From the NCBI RefSeq assembly GCF_000620665.1, contig NZ_KK211162.1, positions 703,764 through 767,763 on the forward strand: a DNA stretch of 64,000 nt. Reading direction: 5' to 3'. Positions 28,680 through 37,480 of this stretch are shown here, one piece after another. A model generated the notes under the pieces. It saw only the letters and a list, made by a program, of their open reading frames with translations, ran no database searches and was not told where the DNA came from. The DNA comes from Sphingomonas sp. URHD0057. GTDB taxonomy: Bacteria; Pseudomonadota; Alphaproteobacteria; Sphingomonadales; Sphingomonadaceae. A program made the translations under genes and the position numbers. The stretch's first letter is position 1. Each line of letters opens with the position of its first letter.

Positions 28680-29873
28680 ATGGCGGTCGGGGCGCTGATC
28701 GGAGCGTATCAGGAAGACGATTCGGGCGGTCTCCGAGCACTGCTTCCGCTCGCCGGCCGCACCCTGCTCGAATATCAGGTTCGCTGCGCCGCGGCGGCTG
28801 ACGCCGCGCCGATCGTGGTTGTCGTGGAGCGGGTGCCGCAATCGCTGCAGGATGCGTTCGAGCGTCTGCGGCTCGACGGTCTATCGGTGTTCGCCGTCAG
28901 CGACGTGCAGGAAGCGGTCAGTCGGTTCGAGGCGGGCTCGATGATCCTCCTGATCGGCGACGGCGTTGCGCCGCCGGCAGACCTGGTCGCGGCGCTCGCC
29001 GAGGAACCGGAGCCGGCGGTGGCGACGGTCCCGGACGCAGAGGAGCACGCAGCCTTCGAGCGGATCGACGGGGAGTCGCGCTGGGCGGGAGTTGCCCTCG
29101 TCGACATGCGAAATCTTGGCTCGACGGCCGCGATCCTCGGCGACTGGGACCTGCAATCGACATTGTTGCGCAAGACCCTGCAAGAGGGCGCCTTGCGGGT
29201 TCCGGTGAGCGATGACGCCGCGCCGTTGCTCGCCGAGCGGGCCGAACAACTCGCCGACTTCCAGAAGATGCTGATTGCCGCCTCTCGCGGAGCGAGGACC
29301 GATTGGGTGAGCCGGTATCTTTTGCCGCCAGTCGAAGAGCTCGCGGTCGAGCGGCTGATGGAAACGGCGGTGCGACCAGGCTGGCTGATCTGGCTTGGCC
29401 TGGGGCTCACCTTGGCCGGCGCAGTTTGCTTCGCCAAGGGATGGCTTGGCGCGGGCCTCGGGCTGCTGGTTCTGTCGACGCCGCTGGACATCGTGGCTTC
29501 GCGGCTCGCCTCGCTCCGCCTGCGGCCATTGCCGACGCGCATGATGAGCCGCTTGGCTCTGTGGCCAGCGAGCGGGCTCGCCGTGCTCGCGCTGGCCTGG
29601 TATGAAGCGCGGCACGTGCCGGGCTGGGGCGCCTTCGTCACCGCCGGCTCCGCGCTTGCCTTTGCCGAAGCGGCGCGGATCGAGAAGGCGATCTTCCCGG
29701 TCGGAAGCGAAATCTGGCTGCTGTCACGCCGCAATGCGATTTTCGCGGCGATCCCGTTCGCGCTTGCCGGCACTTGGACTGCGTACCTGATCGCGCTGCT
29801 GGCCTATGCGGCGGTGTCCTTCTTCGTCGTTCAGCACGTTCGTCATTTCGGGCCCGAGTTGACGCGAAGTTAA
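28680..29873 (+). CDS. Nucleotidyltransferase-like domain fused to degenerate CDP-alcohol phosphotransferase
   Basis: The first 200 of 397 residues look like a sugar-nucleotidyltransferase fold: VGALIGAYQEDDSGGLRALLPLAGRTLLEYQVR, PIVVVVERVP and LLIGDGVAPP. A linker (TDWVSRYLLPPVEELAVERL) and membrane helices follow, arranged as in CDP-alcohol phosphatidyltransferases. The catalytic signature DxxDGxxAR...GxxxDxxxD is not kept: the corresponding segment reads PLDIVASRLASLRLRP, with only the first Asp (D270) and an Ala retained. About five helices complete the protein. It is thus probably membrane-bound, with a possibly active NTase and a dead transferase. It leads a three-gene group with the DUF2336 and kinase-like genes. 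The start is ATG 28680, preceded by GGGAGG. Confidence 0.72.
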   Translation: MAVGALIGAYQEDDSGGLRALLPLAGRTLLEYQVRCAAAADAAPIVVVVERVPQSLQDAFERLRLDGLSVFAVSDVQEAVSRFEAGSMILLIGDGVAPPADLVAALAEEPEPAVATVPDAEEHAAFERIDGESRWAGVALVDMRNLGSTAAILGDWDLQSTLLRKTLQEGALRVPVSDDAAPLLAERAEQLADFQKMLIAASRGARTDWVSRYLLPPVEELAVERLMETAVRPGWLIWLGLGLTLAGAVCFAKGWLGAGLGLLVLSTPLDIVASRLASLRLRPLPTRMMSRLALWPASGLAVLALAWYEARHVPGWGAFVTAGSALAFAEAARIEKAIFPVGSEIWLLSRRNAIFAAIPFALAGTWTAYLIALLAYAAVSFFVVQHVRHFGPELTRS

Positions 29874-29877
29874 CGGA

Positions 29878-29895
29878 AACCCGATAAGCCGGGTT
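29878..29895 (+). other. Stem-loop at the DUF2336 ribosome-binding region
   Basis: AACCCG (29878-29883) and CGGGTT (29890-29895) are perfect complements separated by ATAAGC. The hairpin begins 4 bases after the preceding stop and ends 3 bases before ATG 29899, covering the only purine-rich stretch (GGGTTG) that could serve as a ribosome-binding site. It could lower translation initiation of the downstream gene. Confidence 0.5.
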
Positions 29896-29898
29896 GCA

Positions 29899-30957
29899 AT
29901 GTTGCCAGAGGAATGGCCGATCGCTGCCCCGGCAGCCGACCATGACGCGCCCGCGTACGCGGCGCGGCGCGACCGCTTGTCCACCGTCCGCGCGGATTTC
30001 TTTCTCGATTCCACGACCCGCCTGACCGAGCAGGAGCGGGCGCTGATGACCGCCATGCTCCATTGCCTCGTGGGGGATGTCGCCGATGAAATTCGCTCGG
30101 CTCTGCCCAAGGGCTGGACGGCCGCAAACGACGAGAGCAACCTCGACGTCATCGAGACGCTGACGAGGTCGCGGCTGCTGGACGAGCCGGCGCTGATGGC
30201 GTTGCTGCTACGCCGCGCCGACGAGGAACGGATCACCACCGGCGCGCGGGCCCGCAGCGGCCGTCACGACGCGCGAATCCTCCAGGGGCTGGTGAGCCAT
30301 GAGAATGGCGCGGTGTCCGCCGCGGCCATGGCATTGATCCTGGCGCGCGGGCGGCGGCGCGACCGCTTCGGCCAATGCCTGGTCGCTTTCGACGATTTAA
30401 CGACGGGATCGGCGCGGACGTTGGTCCAGACCGTCGCAGCCGTGCTTCGGCAGGGCCTGGCGGCGACGCGGAGCGGGCCGGCGGTGGATGCCGAGCTGGC
30501 CAAGGCGTGCCAGCGGGTATTGGCGGACCAGGACCCCGCGCGCGGGATCGACGGGCTGACCGCGGAGCTGGCCCGTCTGCTCGATGAGAACGGTAAGCTT
30601 GACGATGAGCTGATCCTCGCCGCGGCGCATGAGGGCGAGATCACATTCGTGGCCGAGGCGCTCGGGCGTCGCAGCGGCCTTACCGGCGCGGTCGCCGCAA
30701 GCGAGCTTCTGTCAGGCTCGGCGGAGCGGATCATCGCGCTGTTCCGCTTGGGTGCCTTGCGGCGCGAACTGGTTGCCGGCTTCCTCGCCAGCATCGGCGA
30801 CCTGTTGGGCCTCACGGACGTGGGCCGCGCGATCGGTCTGTTCGATACCATGACCGACGACCAGGTGGCCGCGGCGCGCGCCTGGCTGACGGTCGATCCC
30901 GCCTATCGCCGGGCCCTCGCAATTCTGGAAACGGACGATGGCCAGCGTTCCCTCTGA
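29899..30957 (+). CDS. DUF2336 domain protein
   Basis: This 352-residue, mostly helical cytosolic protein matches the DUF2336 type, found in alphaproteobacteria, often beside sensory genes. Recognisable parts are AARRDRLSTVRADFFLDSTTRLTEQERALMTAML near the N-terminus, a repeat-like helical body (LLDEPALMALLLRRADEERI; HENGAVSAAAMALILARG) and a late FRLGALRRELVAGFLASIGDLL. There are no catalytic motifs. The next gene, a histidine kinase-like protein, begins 20 bases before this stop, so the two are tightly co-translated. I infer a shared signalling role from this linkage only. Confidence 0.8.
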   Translation: MLPEEWPIAAPAADHDAPAYAARRDRLSTVRADFFLDSTTRLTEQERALMTAMLHCLVGDVADEIRSALPKGWTAANDESNLDVIETLTRSRLLDEPALMALLLRRADEERITTGARARSGRHDARILQGLVSHENGAVSAAAMALILARGRRRDRFGQCLVAFDDLTTGSARTLVQTVAAVLRQGLAATRSGPAVDAELAKACQRVLADQDPARGIDGLTAELARLLDENGKLDDELILAAAHEGEITFVAEALGRRSGLTGAVAASELLSGSAERIIALFRLGALRRELVAGFLASIGDLLGLTDVGRAIGLFDTMTDDQVAAARAWLTVDPAYRRALAILETDDGQRSL

Positions 30958-32266
30958 ACCGCGCGCCGTGCTCGGCCGGGTCGACAAGGCGGGGCGGCTG
31001 ATCGCCGCCGGTCCCGAGCTCGAGGCGCTGCAGCAGGAGGCTGGCTCCACGCTTGGCCAGACGTTAGCGCTTCCTCAGATTGCCGCGGTCGCTCAACTTG
31101 CGCGCAAGCTCGGCATCGCGGTGGTTCGCCCGGCATTCGCGGCGTCGAGCGACCACGATATCGAATTTTCGGTGCGGGCGGTCCCCGAAGGCGACGAGGT
31201 CGCCCTGACGCTCGAAGGCTGGACGCTTCGTGCTCCTGCGGCGCCGCGGCTTGGCTCGCTCCTTGGCGGAAACGGTCACGCCGACGCGGAACCGGCTACC
31301 AGCGAGTGGGCGGCGGACGAGGAGCTCAAGATCATCTCGGTTTCGTCCGAGCTCGGCGAAATGCTGGGAGTCGAAGCGGTCGAGGCCGCCGGAGCGTCCC
31401 TGACCCGCCTGTTGCGGCTCGAAGAAGATGAGAATGGCGAGATGCCGCTGATCAGCGCGCTTGCCGCACGGCGCGGTTTTACGGGGCAACGCGCGCGGGG
31501 CCGGACCGATGAGAGCCGGGCGATCATCCTCAGCGGCGAGGTGGTGACCGCCGCCGACGGCAGCTTTGCCGGATTCCGCGGAACCGCCCGGCCGGAGCGG
31601 GCGGAAGCCGCCGATGAGTCGAGCGCGGCCGCCTTCGATCATGCGCTCGATGAAGTGCTTCGTTCGCCGCTCGACCGGATCATCGAGAGCGCCGAGCGCA
31701 TCGTCGAACGCGCCGATGGGCCGCTGCGCAACGAATATGCGAGCTACGGCAACGACATCGCGAGCGCGGCGCGGCATCTGCTGTCCGTGGTCCGCGCGAT
31801 GAGCGAAGACCCGACGCAGGGCCAGCGCGCGATCGATCTGGCCGCGCTGGCCGGCGAAGCGGTGGTGATGGTCGAACCGGCGGCGGAGGAGCGCAATGTC
31901 GGGCTCGAGCTCGATGGCAAAGATGCGCTGTTCGCCAGCGGGCAGGAGCGGGGCGTCATCCAAATCCTCGTCAACCTCATCGGCAACGCCGTCCGCCATT
32001 CGCCCGACGGCGGTCACGTCCGCCTGTCGTTCGTCAGCACGCCGGGGACGGCCTCGGTGATCGTGTCCGATGAAGGCCCGGGCATCGACCCCGCGGACCA
32101 GCAGCGCATCTTCGAGCGGTTCGAGCGCGCCGACGCCGGGAAGGGCGGCACCGGGCTCGGCCTGGCAATTTCGCGGCGCCTGGCGCGATCGATGGGCGGC
32201 GACGTGACGGTCGACAGCGTGCCGGGCGCGGGCGCGCGCTTCACCCTGACGCTGCCCAGCCCCTAG
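30938..32266 (+). CDS. Histidine kinase-like protein lacking the phospho-accepting His
   Basis: The 442-residue protein has no transmembrane segment. Residues about 1-115 and 125-220 look like two divergent PAS-type sensory regions. The dimerisation region (about 232-290) aligns with HisKA, yet the H-box reads LDEVLRSPLDRI where SHELRTPLNxI is expected: Glu239 (codon GAA at 31652-31654) replaces the phospho-His. The ATPase domain is intact, with N-box VNLIGNAVRHSP, G1 DEGPGID, F-box FERF and G2 GGTGLGLAIS. It may be a pseudo-kinase controlling another kinase, or use another residue; His235, four residues earlier, is one candidate. The start at 30938 overlaps the DUF2336 gene by 20 bases. Confidence 0.85.
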   Translation: MASVPSEPRAVLGRVDKAGRLIAAGPELEALQQEAGSTLGQTLALPQIAAVAQLARKLGIAVVRPAFAASSDHDIEFSVRAVPEGDEVALTLEGWTLRAPAAPRLGSLLGGNGHADAEPATSEWAADEELKIISVSSELGEMLGVEAVEAAGASLTRLLRLEEDENGEMPLISALAARRGFTGQRARGRTDESRAIILSGEVVTAADGSFAGFRGTARPERAEAADESSAAAFDHALDEVLRSPLDRIIESAERIVERADGPLRNEYASYGNDIASAARHLLSVVRAMSEDPTQGQRAIDLAALAGEAVVMVEPAAEERNVGLELDGKDALFASGQERGVIQILVNLIGNAVRHSPDGGHVRLSFVSTPGTASVIVSDEGPGIDPADQQRIFERFERADAGKGGTGLGLAISRRLARSMGGDVTVDSVPGAGARFTLTLPSP

Positions 32267-32270
32267 CCTT

Positions 32271-33557
32271 TCAGCGCTTCCCGACCGGCACGTAGTTGCG
32301 CTGGGTGGCGCCGACGTAAAGCTGGCGCGGCCGACCGATCTTCTGCTCAGGGTCGGAGATCATTTCGTTCCATTGCGCGACCCAGCCGACGGTGCGGGCA
32401 AGCGCGAACAAAGCGGTGAACATCTCGGTCGGGAAGCCGATCGCGTTGAGGATCACGCCCGAATAGAAATCGACGTTGGGGTAGAGCTTCTTTTCGATGA
32501 AATAATCGTCGCTGAGCGCAATCCGCTCGAGCTCCTTGGCGACATCGAGGACCGGGTCCGAGATGTTGAGCTCTTTCAGCACCTCGTCGGCGGTCGCCTT
32601 CATCACCTTCGCCCGCGGGTCGAAATTCTTGTAGACGCGGTGGCCGAAGCCCATCAGCCGGAACGGGTCGTCCTTGTCCTTCGCCCGGGCGATATATTTC
32701 GGGATGTTCGAGGTGTGGCCGATCTCGCGCAGCATGTTGAGCGCGGCTTCGTTGGCGCCGCCGTGCGCGGGGCCCCACAGGCACGCGATCCCGGCCGCGA
32801 TGCACGCGAATGGGTTGGCCCCCGACGAGCCGGCGAGGCGGACGGTCGAGGTCGACGCATTCTGTTCGTGGTCGGCATGGAGGATAAATATCCGGCGCAT
32901 CGCCCGCTCGATTACCGGATTGACGTGATAGGGCTCGGCCGGGACGCCGAACGTCATGCGCAGGAAGTTGCCGGTGTAGGTGAGGCTGTTGTCGGGATAG
33001 AGGAACGGCTGGCCGACCGAATATTTGTGCGCCATCGCGGCGATCGTCGGCATCTTGGCGATCAGCCGGTGAGAAGCGATCATCCGCTGCTCGGGATCGG
33101 TGATGTCGGTGCTGTCGTGATAGAAAGCGCTGAGCGCGCCGACGACGCCGCACATGATCGCCATCGGGTGAGCGTCGCGGCGGAACCCCCGGTAAAAGGT
33201 CATCAGCTGCTCGTGCAGCATGGTGTGGCGACTGATTGTCCAGGTGAAATCGTCGAGCTCAACCTTCTTCGGCAGCTCCCCGTGGAGCAGCAGATAGGCG
33301 ACCTCCATGAAGGTCGAATTCTCGGCCAGCTGGTCGATCGGATAGCCGCGGTGGAGCAGGATGCCCTTTTCGCCGTCGATGTAGGTGATCGCGCTCTGGC
33401 AGCTGGCGGTCGACGTATAGCCGGGGTCGTAGGTGAACATCCCGGTCTCGTTGTAGAGCTTGCGGACGTCGAACACCTCGGGGCCGACCGAGCCTTCGAG
33501 CACGGGATAGGGGTGGTTCGTGCCGTCGATCGCCAGGGTCACGGTCTTGTCGGTCAT
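32271..33557 (-). CDS. gltA: Citrate synthase
   Basis: GltA (428 residues) condenses oxaloacetate and acetyl-CoA, the entry step of the TCA cycle, in the cytosol. It is the long Gram-negative (type II, usually hexameric and NADH-sensitive) form. The active-site blocks are present: [30 protein letters not shown] (first His), [18 protein letters not shown] (second His and Arg) and the late Asp in [10 protein letters not shown]. Its ATG is 21 bases downstream of the gltX stop, so the two may be co-transcribed. Its 3' end faces the kinase-like gene at 5 bases distance, and no terminator hairpin is seen between them. Confidence 0.97.
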   Translation of the reverse strand: MTDKTVTLAIDGTNHPYPVLEGSVGPEVFDVRKLYNETGMFTYDPGYTSTASCQSAITYIDGEKGILLHRGYPIDQLAENSTFMEVAYLLLHGELPKKVELDDFTWTISRHTMLHEQLMTFYRGFRRDAHPMAIMCGVVGALSAFYHDSTDITDPEQRMIASHRLIAKMPTIAAMAHKYSVGQPFLYPDNSLTYTGNFLRMTFGVPAEPYHVNPVIERAMRRIFILHADHEQNASTSTVRLAGSSGANPFACIAAGIACLWGPAHGGANEAALNMLREIGHTSNIPKYIARAKDKDDPFRLMGFGHRVYKNFDPRAKVMKATADEVLKELNISDPVLDVAKELERIALSDDYFIEKKLYPNVDFYSGVILNAIGFPTEMFTALFALARTVGWVAQWNEMISDPEQKIGRPRQLYVGATQRNYVPVGKR

Positions 33558-33578
33558 TCGTTCGGCTCCAGCATTAGA

Positions 33579-34973
33579 TCACTTTGGCATCTGGTCGGCG
33601 ATCCGGGCCAGGCTTTCGTCCTTCCCGAGCAACGCAAGCACATCAAAAATTCCGGGCGAGGTCGTGCGCCCGGTCAAGGCGGCGCGGAGCGGTTGAGCGA
33701 GCTTGCCGAGCTTGACCTCGGCTGCTTCTGCCACTTCGCGGATGGCCGCCTCTACCGACGCCGCATCCCACTCGGCAAGGGTGGTCAGCCTGGCGTGCGC
33801 CGAGGACAACAAGGCCCTTGCCTCCGGAGGAAGCAACGCCGCCGCGGCCTCGTCGGGTGCAATCGGCCTTTGCGCGAACAGGAAGCGCGCGCCCTCGGCG
33901 AGCTCGAGCAGGGTGTGGGCGCGGGCCTTGAGCTCGGGCATGGCGCGAGCGAGCAGCGCTTTCTGTTCATCGGCCAGGTCAAGCCGCGGCGCGACGAAGT
34001 CGGCAAGCCGTTGGTCATCGGCCTCGCGGATGTAATGGCCGTTGAGGCTTTCCAGCTTCTTGAAGTCGAAGCGCGAGGGCGACTTTCCGACATGGTCGAG
34101 ATCGAACCATTGGATGGCTTGCTCGCGGCTGATGATCTCGTCGTCGCCATGCCCCCAGCCGAGGCGGAGCAAGTAGTTGCCGACCGCTTCGGGAAGCATT
34201 CCCAGTTCGTCGCGATAAGCGTCGACTCCGAGTGCGCCGTGGCGCTTGCTGAGCTTGGCACCGTCGGGCCCGTGGATCAGCGGGACGTGCGCGTAGGTCG
34301 GCTCGGGCCAGCCCATCGCGCGGATGATGGCGATCTGGCGAAAGGCATTGTTCAAATGATCGTCGCCGCGGATGACGTGGGTCACGCCCATGTCGTGGTC
34401 GTCGACGACGACGGCCAGCATGTAGGTCGGGCTCCCGTCGGAGCGCAGCAGGATGAAATCGTCGAGCTCGGCGTTCTGGACGGTGACTCGGCCCTGAACC
34501 CGGTCGTCGATAATCGTTTCGCCGTCGCGCGGCGCTTTCAGGCGGATAACGGGCGATCCTTCGCCTTCATCGGTTCGATCGCGCCATGGGCTGTTGATCC
34601 GGAACGGCTTGCGCTCGGCCTGCGCCTTCTCGCGCTGCGCCGCGAGCTCTTCCTGGGTCATGTAGCAGCGATAAGCGTGGCCTCGCTCCAGCATCTTGTG
34701 CGCGACTTCGGCGTGGCGCGCCCAGAATTGCGACTGGTAATATTCGTGGCCGTCCCAATCGAGGCCGAGCCAGCGCATCCCGTCGAGGATCGCGTCGATC
34801 GCTTCGGCGGTCGAGCGCGCCTTGTCGGTGTCCTCGATGCGGAGGAGGAACTTGCCGCCGTGGTGGCGCGCAAACAGCCAGTTGAACAGCGCCGTGCGGG
34901 CGCCGCCGATGTGGAGGAATCCGGTCGGGGAGGGCGCGAACCGCGTGACCACCGGCTTATCACTTGCGCTCAA
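33579..34973 (-). CDS. gltX: Glutamyl-tRNA synthetase
   Basis: GltX charges tRNA-Glu. The class I motifs are seen: [22 protein letters not shown] with the HIGH-like HIGG, and [11 protein letters not shown] (KMSKS-like). The anticodon-binding C-terminal domain is complete. I place the start at TTG 34973, not at TTG 35003, because GAGAGGA lies 8 bases upstream of the former and the resulting [18 protein letters not shown] matches relatives; the protein is then 464 residues. The promoter must lie in the short gap shared with the divergent comEC, whose start is 54 bases away. Confidence 0.95.
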   Translation of the reverse strand: MSASDKPVVTRFAPSPTGFLHIGGARTALFNWLFARHHGGKFLLRIEDTDKARSTAEAIDAILDGMRWLGLDWDGHEYYQSQFWARHAEVAHKMLERGHAYRCYMTQEELAAQREKAQAERKPFRINSPWRDRTDEGEGSPVIRLKAPRDGETIIDDRVQGRVTVQNAELDDFILLRSDGSPTYMLAVVVDDHDMGVTHVIRGDDHLNNAFRQIAIIRAMGWPEPTYAHVPLIHGPDGAKLSKRHGALGVDAYRDELGMLPEAVGNYLLRLGWGHGDDEIISREQAIQWFDLDHVGKSPSRFDFKKLESLNGHYIREADDQRLADFVAPRLDLADEQKALLARAMPELKARAHTLLELAEGARFLFAQRPIAPDEAAAALLPPEARALLSSAHARLTTLAEWDAASVEAAIREVAEAAEVKLGKLAQPLRAALTGRTTSPGIFDVLALLGKDESLARIADQMPK

Positions 34974-35026
34974 GCACGCATTCCTCTCAAACTCATGCTG
35001 CAATGCAATGGACGAGCGCCCCTAGC

Positions 35027-37138
35027 ATGGGGGAAGCGCCTCTTCCACAGCGTGCTCGGAGCTATTGGAAGACGCGTATTTCCGCGCTTCACGAGGAGCT
35101 GGAGAAGCTCCTCGAGGCCGAACGCGCGCAGCTTCCGCCATGGCTGGTGGTCGGGTTCGGCACTGGGATCGCCGCCTGGTTCGCTCTCGACGTCCGCGCG
35201 CAATGGGCGGCCGTCCTGTTCCTCTGTGCCGGGCTGGCCGTGGCCGGCTTTGCCCTCGTCAGCGGGCGAGCCGGGCGGGCGCTCGGCTGGTTCGCGCTCG
35301 CCGCGACGCTCGGTTGCGCGCTCGTCTGGGCGCGCTCCGCACGGGTGGCGGAGCCGAGGCTGGCGCGTCCCATCGTCACCGATCTGTCGGCACGGGTTGA
35401 AAGCGTCGATTTTCTCGCCGCCAAGGACCCTGTCAGGCTGATCCTCGCGCCGAGCGACCCGGAATTGCCGCCCCATGTTCGCGTGTCCGTCGACGAAACG
35501 GATTTCCCCGCGGGAATCGCTCCAGGCGCGGAGATCCGGCTCAAGGCGCGATTGGCGCCGCCGCCCCCGATGGCGCTTCCGGGGACCTACGATTTTTCGC
35601 GCGACGCCTGGTTCAAGGGGCTGGGTGCCGTCGGCAAGGCGATGGGCCCGGTCACCGTCTCGAAAGCGGCAAAGGCGCACGGGCTCGACCGCATGCGGGC
35701 CGAACTGAGACAGCATATCTTGGAGCATCTGCCGAGCAGTTCGGCGGGAATCGCGATCGCGCTGGCGACCGGCGACCAAAATGCGGTCGGCGCCGACGAT
35801 GCCGAGGCGATGCGCCGGAGCGGCCTCACCCACCTTCTGTCGGTGAGCGGACTGCACATTGCTGCGGTGGTCGCGTTTGCGATGTTCCTGACCCTGAAGC
35901 TCCTCGCGTTGAGCGAGCGCCTCGCGCTCCGGTTCAACCTGGTGCTGGCGGCGGCGGCGGTCGCGGCACTCGCGGGGATCGGCTACACGCTGCTAACCGG
36001 GGCGCAGGTGCCGACGGTGCGCAGCTGCGTCGCGGCGCTGCTGATCCTCGCCGGCATCGCCCTCGGCCGCGACGCGATCAGCATCCGGCTGATCGCCGTC
36101 GGCGCGCTGGTCGTGCTGCTGTTCCGGCCCGAGGCGCTGGCCGGCGCCAGCTTCCAGATGAGTTTCGCCGCGGTCACTGCAATCGTCGCGCTTCATTCGA
36201 CCGCCTGGTCGCGCCGATGGTTCCAGCGCCGCGATGAGGGGGTGCCGGCGCGCCTGCTCCGGGCGCTGGCCGGGATGATCGCGACCGGCCTGGTGGTCGA
36301 GCTGGCGCTCGTGCCGCTGGCCCTGTTTCATTTCCATCGTTCGGGACTCTACGGCGTCGGTGCGAACATCATTGCTATTCCGCTGACTACATTCGTGATC
36401 ATGCCGCTGGAGGCTGGCGCGCTGCTGCTTGACGTCGCAGGCTGGGGAAAGCCGCTGTGGCTGCTGTGCGGCGTCGCGATCGACGGCCTCATTCGCCTGG
36501 CCCACGCCGTGGCCTCGGCCAAAGGCGCCGTTGCGCTGATACCTTCGATGCCGGCATGGGCGTTCGGGCTGATCGCCGTCGGCGGCGTTTGGCTGTGCCT
36601 GTGGAGCACGCCGCTGCGGCGGTGGGGCCTGGTGCCGGCGCTGATCGGGGCGGCGGGGGCTGCTGCGGCGCCCTCGCCCGACCTCCTCGTCACCGGCGAT
36701 GGCAAGCATCTGGCGATCGTCCGCGACGGCACCCCGTTCCTGCTGAGAGAGCGCGCGGGCGATTTCGTTCGCCAGCTGCTGGCTGAAGCCTCGGGCTTCG
36801 ACGGCGATCCTTTGGCGCTCGGCATTCGACCGTTCAGCGCGTGCTCGCGCGACGCCTGCGTCGCAATCATCCATCGCGATGGCCGCGATTGGCGGATCCT
36901 CGCCACCCGCTCGAATTATCTGATGGATTGGCAGTCTTTCATTCGAGCCTGCGGCGAAGCGGATGTGATCGTCTCGGATCGGCGGTTGCCGCGCGGGTGC
37001 GTGCCGCGCTGGCTCAAGCTCGACCGTCCTGCGCTGGCCCGAATGGGGGGCGTCTCGATCGTGTTCGGCGACACTCCTCGGGTCGAAACCGTCGCCGATC
37101 ATGTCGGCGCGCACCCTTGGGTGGAGAACGAGCGCTAG
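35027..37138 (+). CDS. comEC: ComEC/Rec2-family DNA-uptake channel protein, degenerate C-terminus
   Basis: ComEC forms the inner-membrane channel for single-stranded DNA in natural transformation. This 703-residue protein has an N-terminal helix pair, a soluble DUF4131-like region (about 110-200), and the competence core with GIAIALATGDQNAV, HLLSVSGLHIAAVVAFAMFL and about eight helices. The C-terminal part (about 570-703) is where many relatives carry a metallo-beta-lactamase nuclease, but no HxHxDH motif is seen; it reads DLLVTGDGKHLAIVRDG and CGEADVIVSDRR. The start is uncertain: ATG 35027 or ATG 35003, neither with a strong ribosome-binding site. The stop overlaps the VOC gene. Confidence 0.88.
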   Translation: MGEAPLPQRARSYWKTRISALHEELEKLLEAERAQLPPWLVVGFGTGIAAWFALDVRAQWAAVLFLCAGLAVAGFALVSGRAGRALGWFALAATLGCALVWARSARVAEPRLARPIVTDLSARVESVDFLAAKDPVRLILAPSDPELPPHVRVSVDETDFPAGIAPGAEIRLKARLAPPPPMALPGTYDFSRDAWFKGLGAVGKAMGPVTVSKAAKAHGLDRMRAELRQHILEHLPSSSAGIAIALATGDQNAVGADDAEAMRRSGLTHLLSVSGLHIAAVVAFAMFLTLKLLALSERLALRFNLVLAAAAVAALAGIGYTLLTGAQVPTVRSCVAALLILAGIALGRDAISIRLIAVGALVVLLFRPEALAGASFQMSFAAVTAIVALHSTAWSRRWFQRRDEGVPARLLRALAGMIATGLVVELALVPLALFHFHRSGLYGVGANIIAIPLTTFVIMPLEAGALLLDVAGWGKPLWLLCGVAIDGLIRLAHAVASAKGAVALIPSMPAWAFGLIAVGGVWLCLWSTPLRRWGLVPALIGAAGAAAAPSPDLLVTGDGKHLAIVRDGTPFLLRERAGDFVRQLLAEASGFDGDPLALGIRPFSACSRDACVAIIHRDGRDWRILATRSNYLMDWQSFIRACGEADVIVSDRRLPRGCVPRWLKLDRPALARMGGVSIVFGDTPRVETVADHVGAHPWVENER

Positions 37139-37479
37139 GTCTCGCTCCACACGGCGAGCTCGTTGCCGCCGGGGTCGATGAACTGGAAGCGGCGGCCGCC
37201 GGGGAAGCTGAAGATCGGCTTGGCGATGGTCGCGCCTGCCTTGGACACGGCTTCGAACGCGGCCTCGAGATTGTCGGTGCGGATCACCGGAAGCGGCGCG
37301 GATAACGCATCACCCGGATCGCCCTGCAGGCCGACATCGGTCGTGCCGTTCGTGGTGGCCGAATAACTCGGGCCATAATCGGAGAAGGTCCACCCGAACG
37401 CCTTGGCGTAAAAGGCGCGCGTCAGCTCATGCGCGGTCGCGCTGGGCAGCTCGACATAATCGATCCGCGCGCCGGTCAC
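37135..37479 (-). CDS. VOC (glyoxalase/bleomycin resistance) family protein
   Basis: This 114-residue single-domain protein has the vicinal oxygen chelate fold: IDYVELPSATAHELTRAFYAKAFGWTFSDYGPSYS at the start and GGRRFQFIDPGGNELAVWSE at the end. Two of the usual metal ligands may be Glu10 in VELP and Glu108 in GNELAVW, while His is not evident, so metal binding cannot be assumed. Substrate is unknown. It starts with GTG one base after the lexA stop, so it is probably transcribed with lexA and SOS-inducible by read-through (inference). Its 3' end overlaps comEC by 4 bases. Confidence 0.8.
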   Translation of the reverse strand: MTGARIDYVELPSATAHELTRAFYAKAFGWTFSDYGPSYSATTNGTTDVGLQGDPGDALSAPLPVIRTDNLEAAFEAVSKAGATIAKPIFSFPGGRRFQFIDPGGNELAVWSET

Positions 37480-37480
37480 C

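Noticed and set aside
27122-28801. 559-codon plus-strand open frame across the coiled-coil gene
   Set aside because: The minus-strand frame has coherent helices and heptads and ends convergent with DUF1467; the plus frame is a shadow that also crosses the nucleotidyltransferase start.
32373-35441. 1022-codon plus-strand open frame across gltA, gltX and the start of comEC
   Set aside because: It runs antisense to two clear genes and in another frame of a third; no ribosome-binding site or domain supports it.
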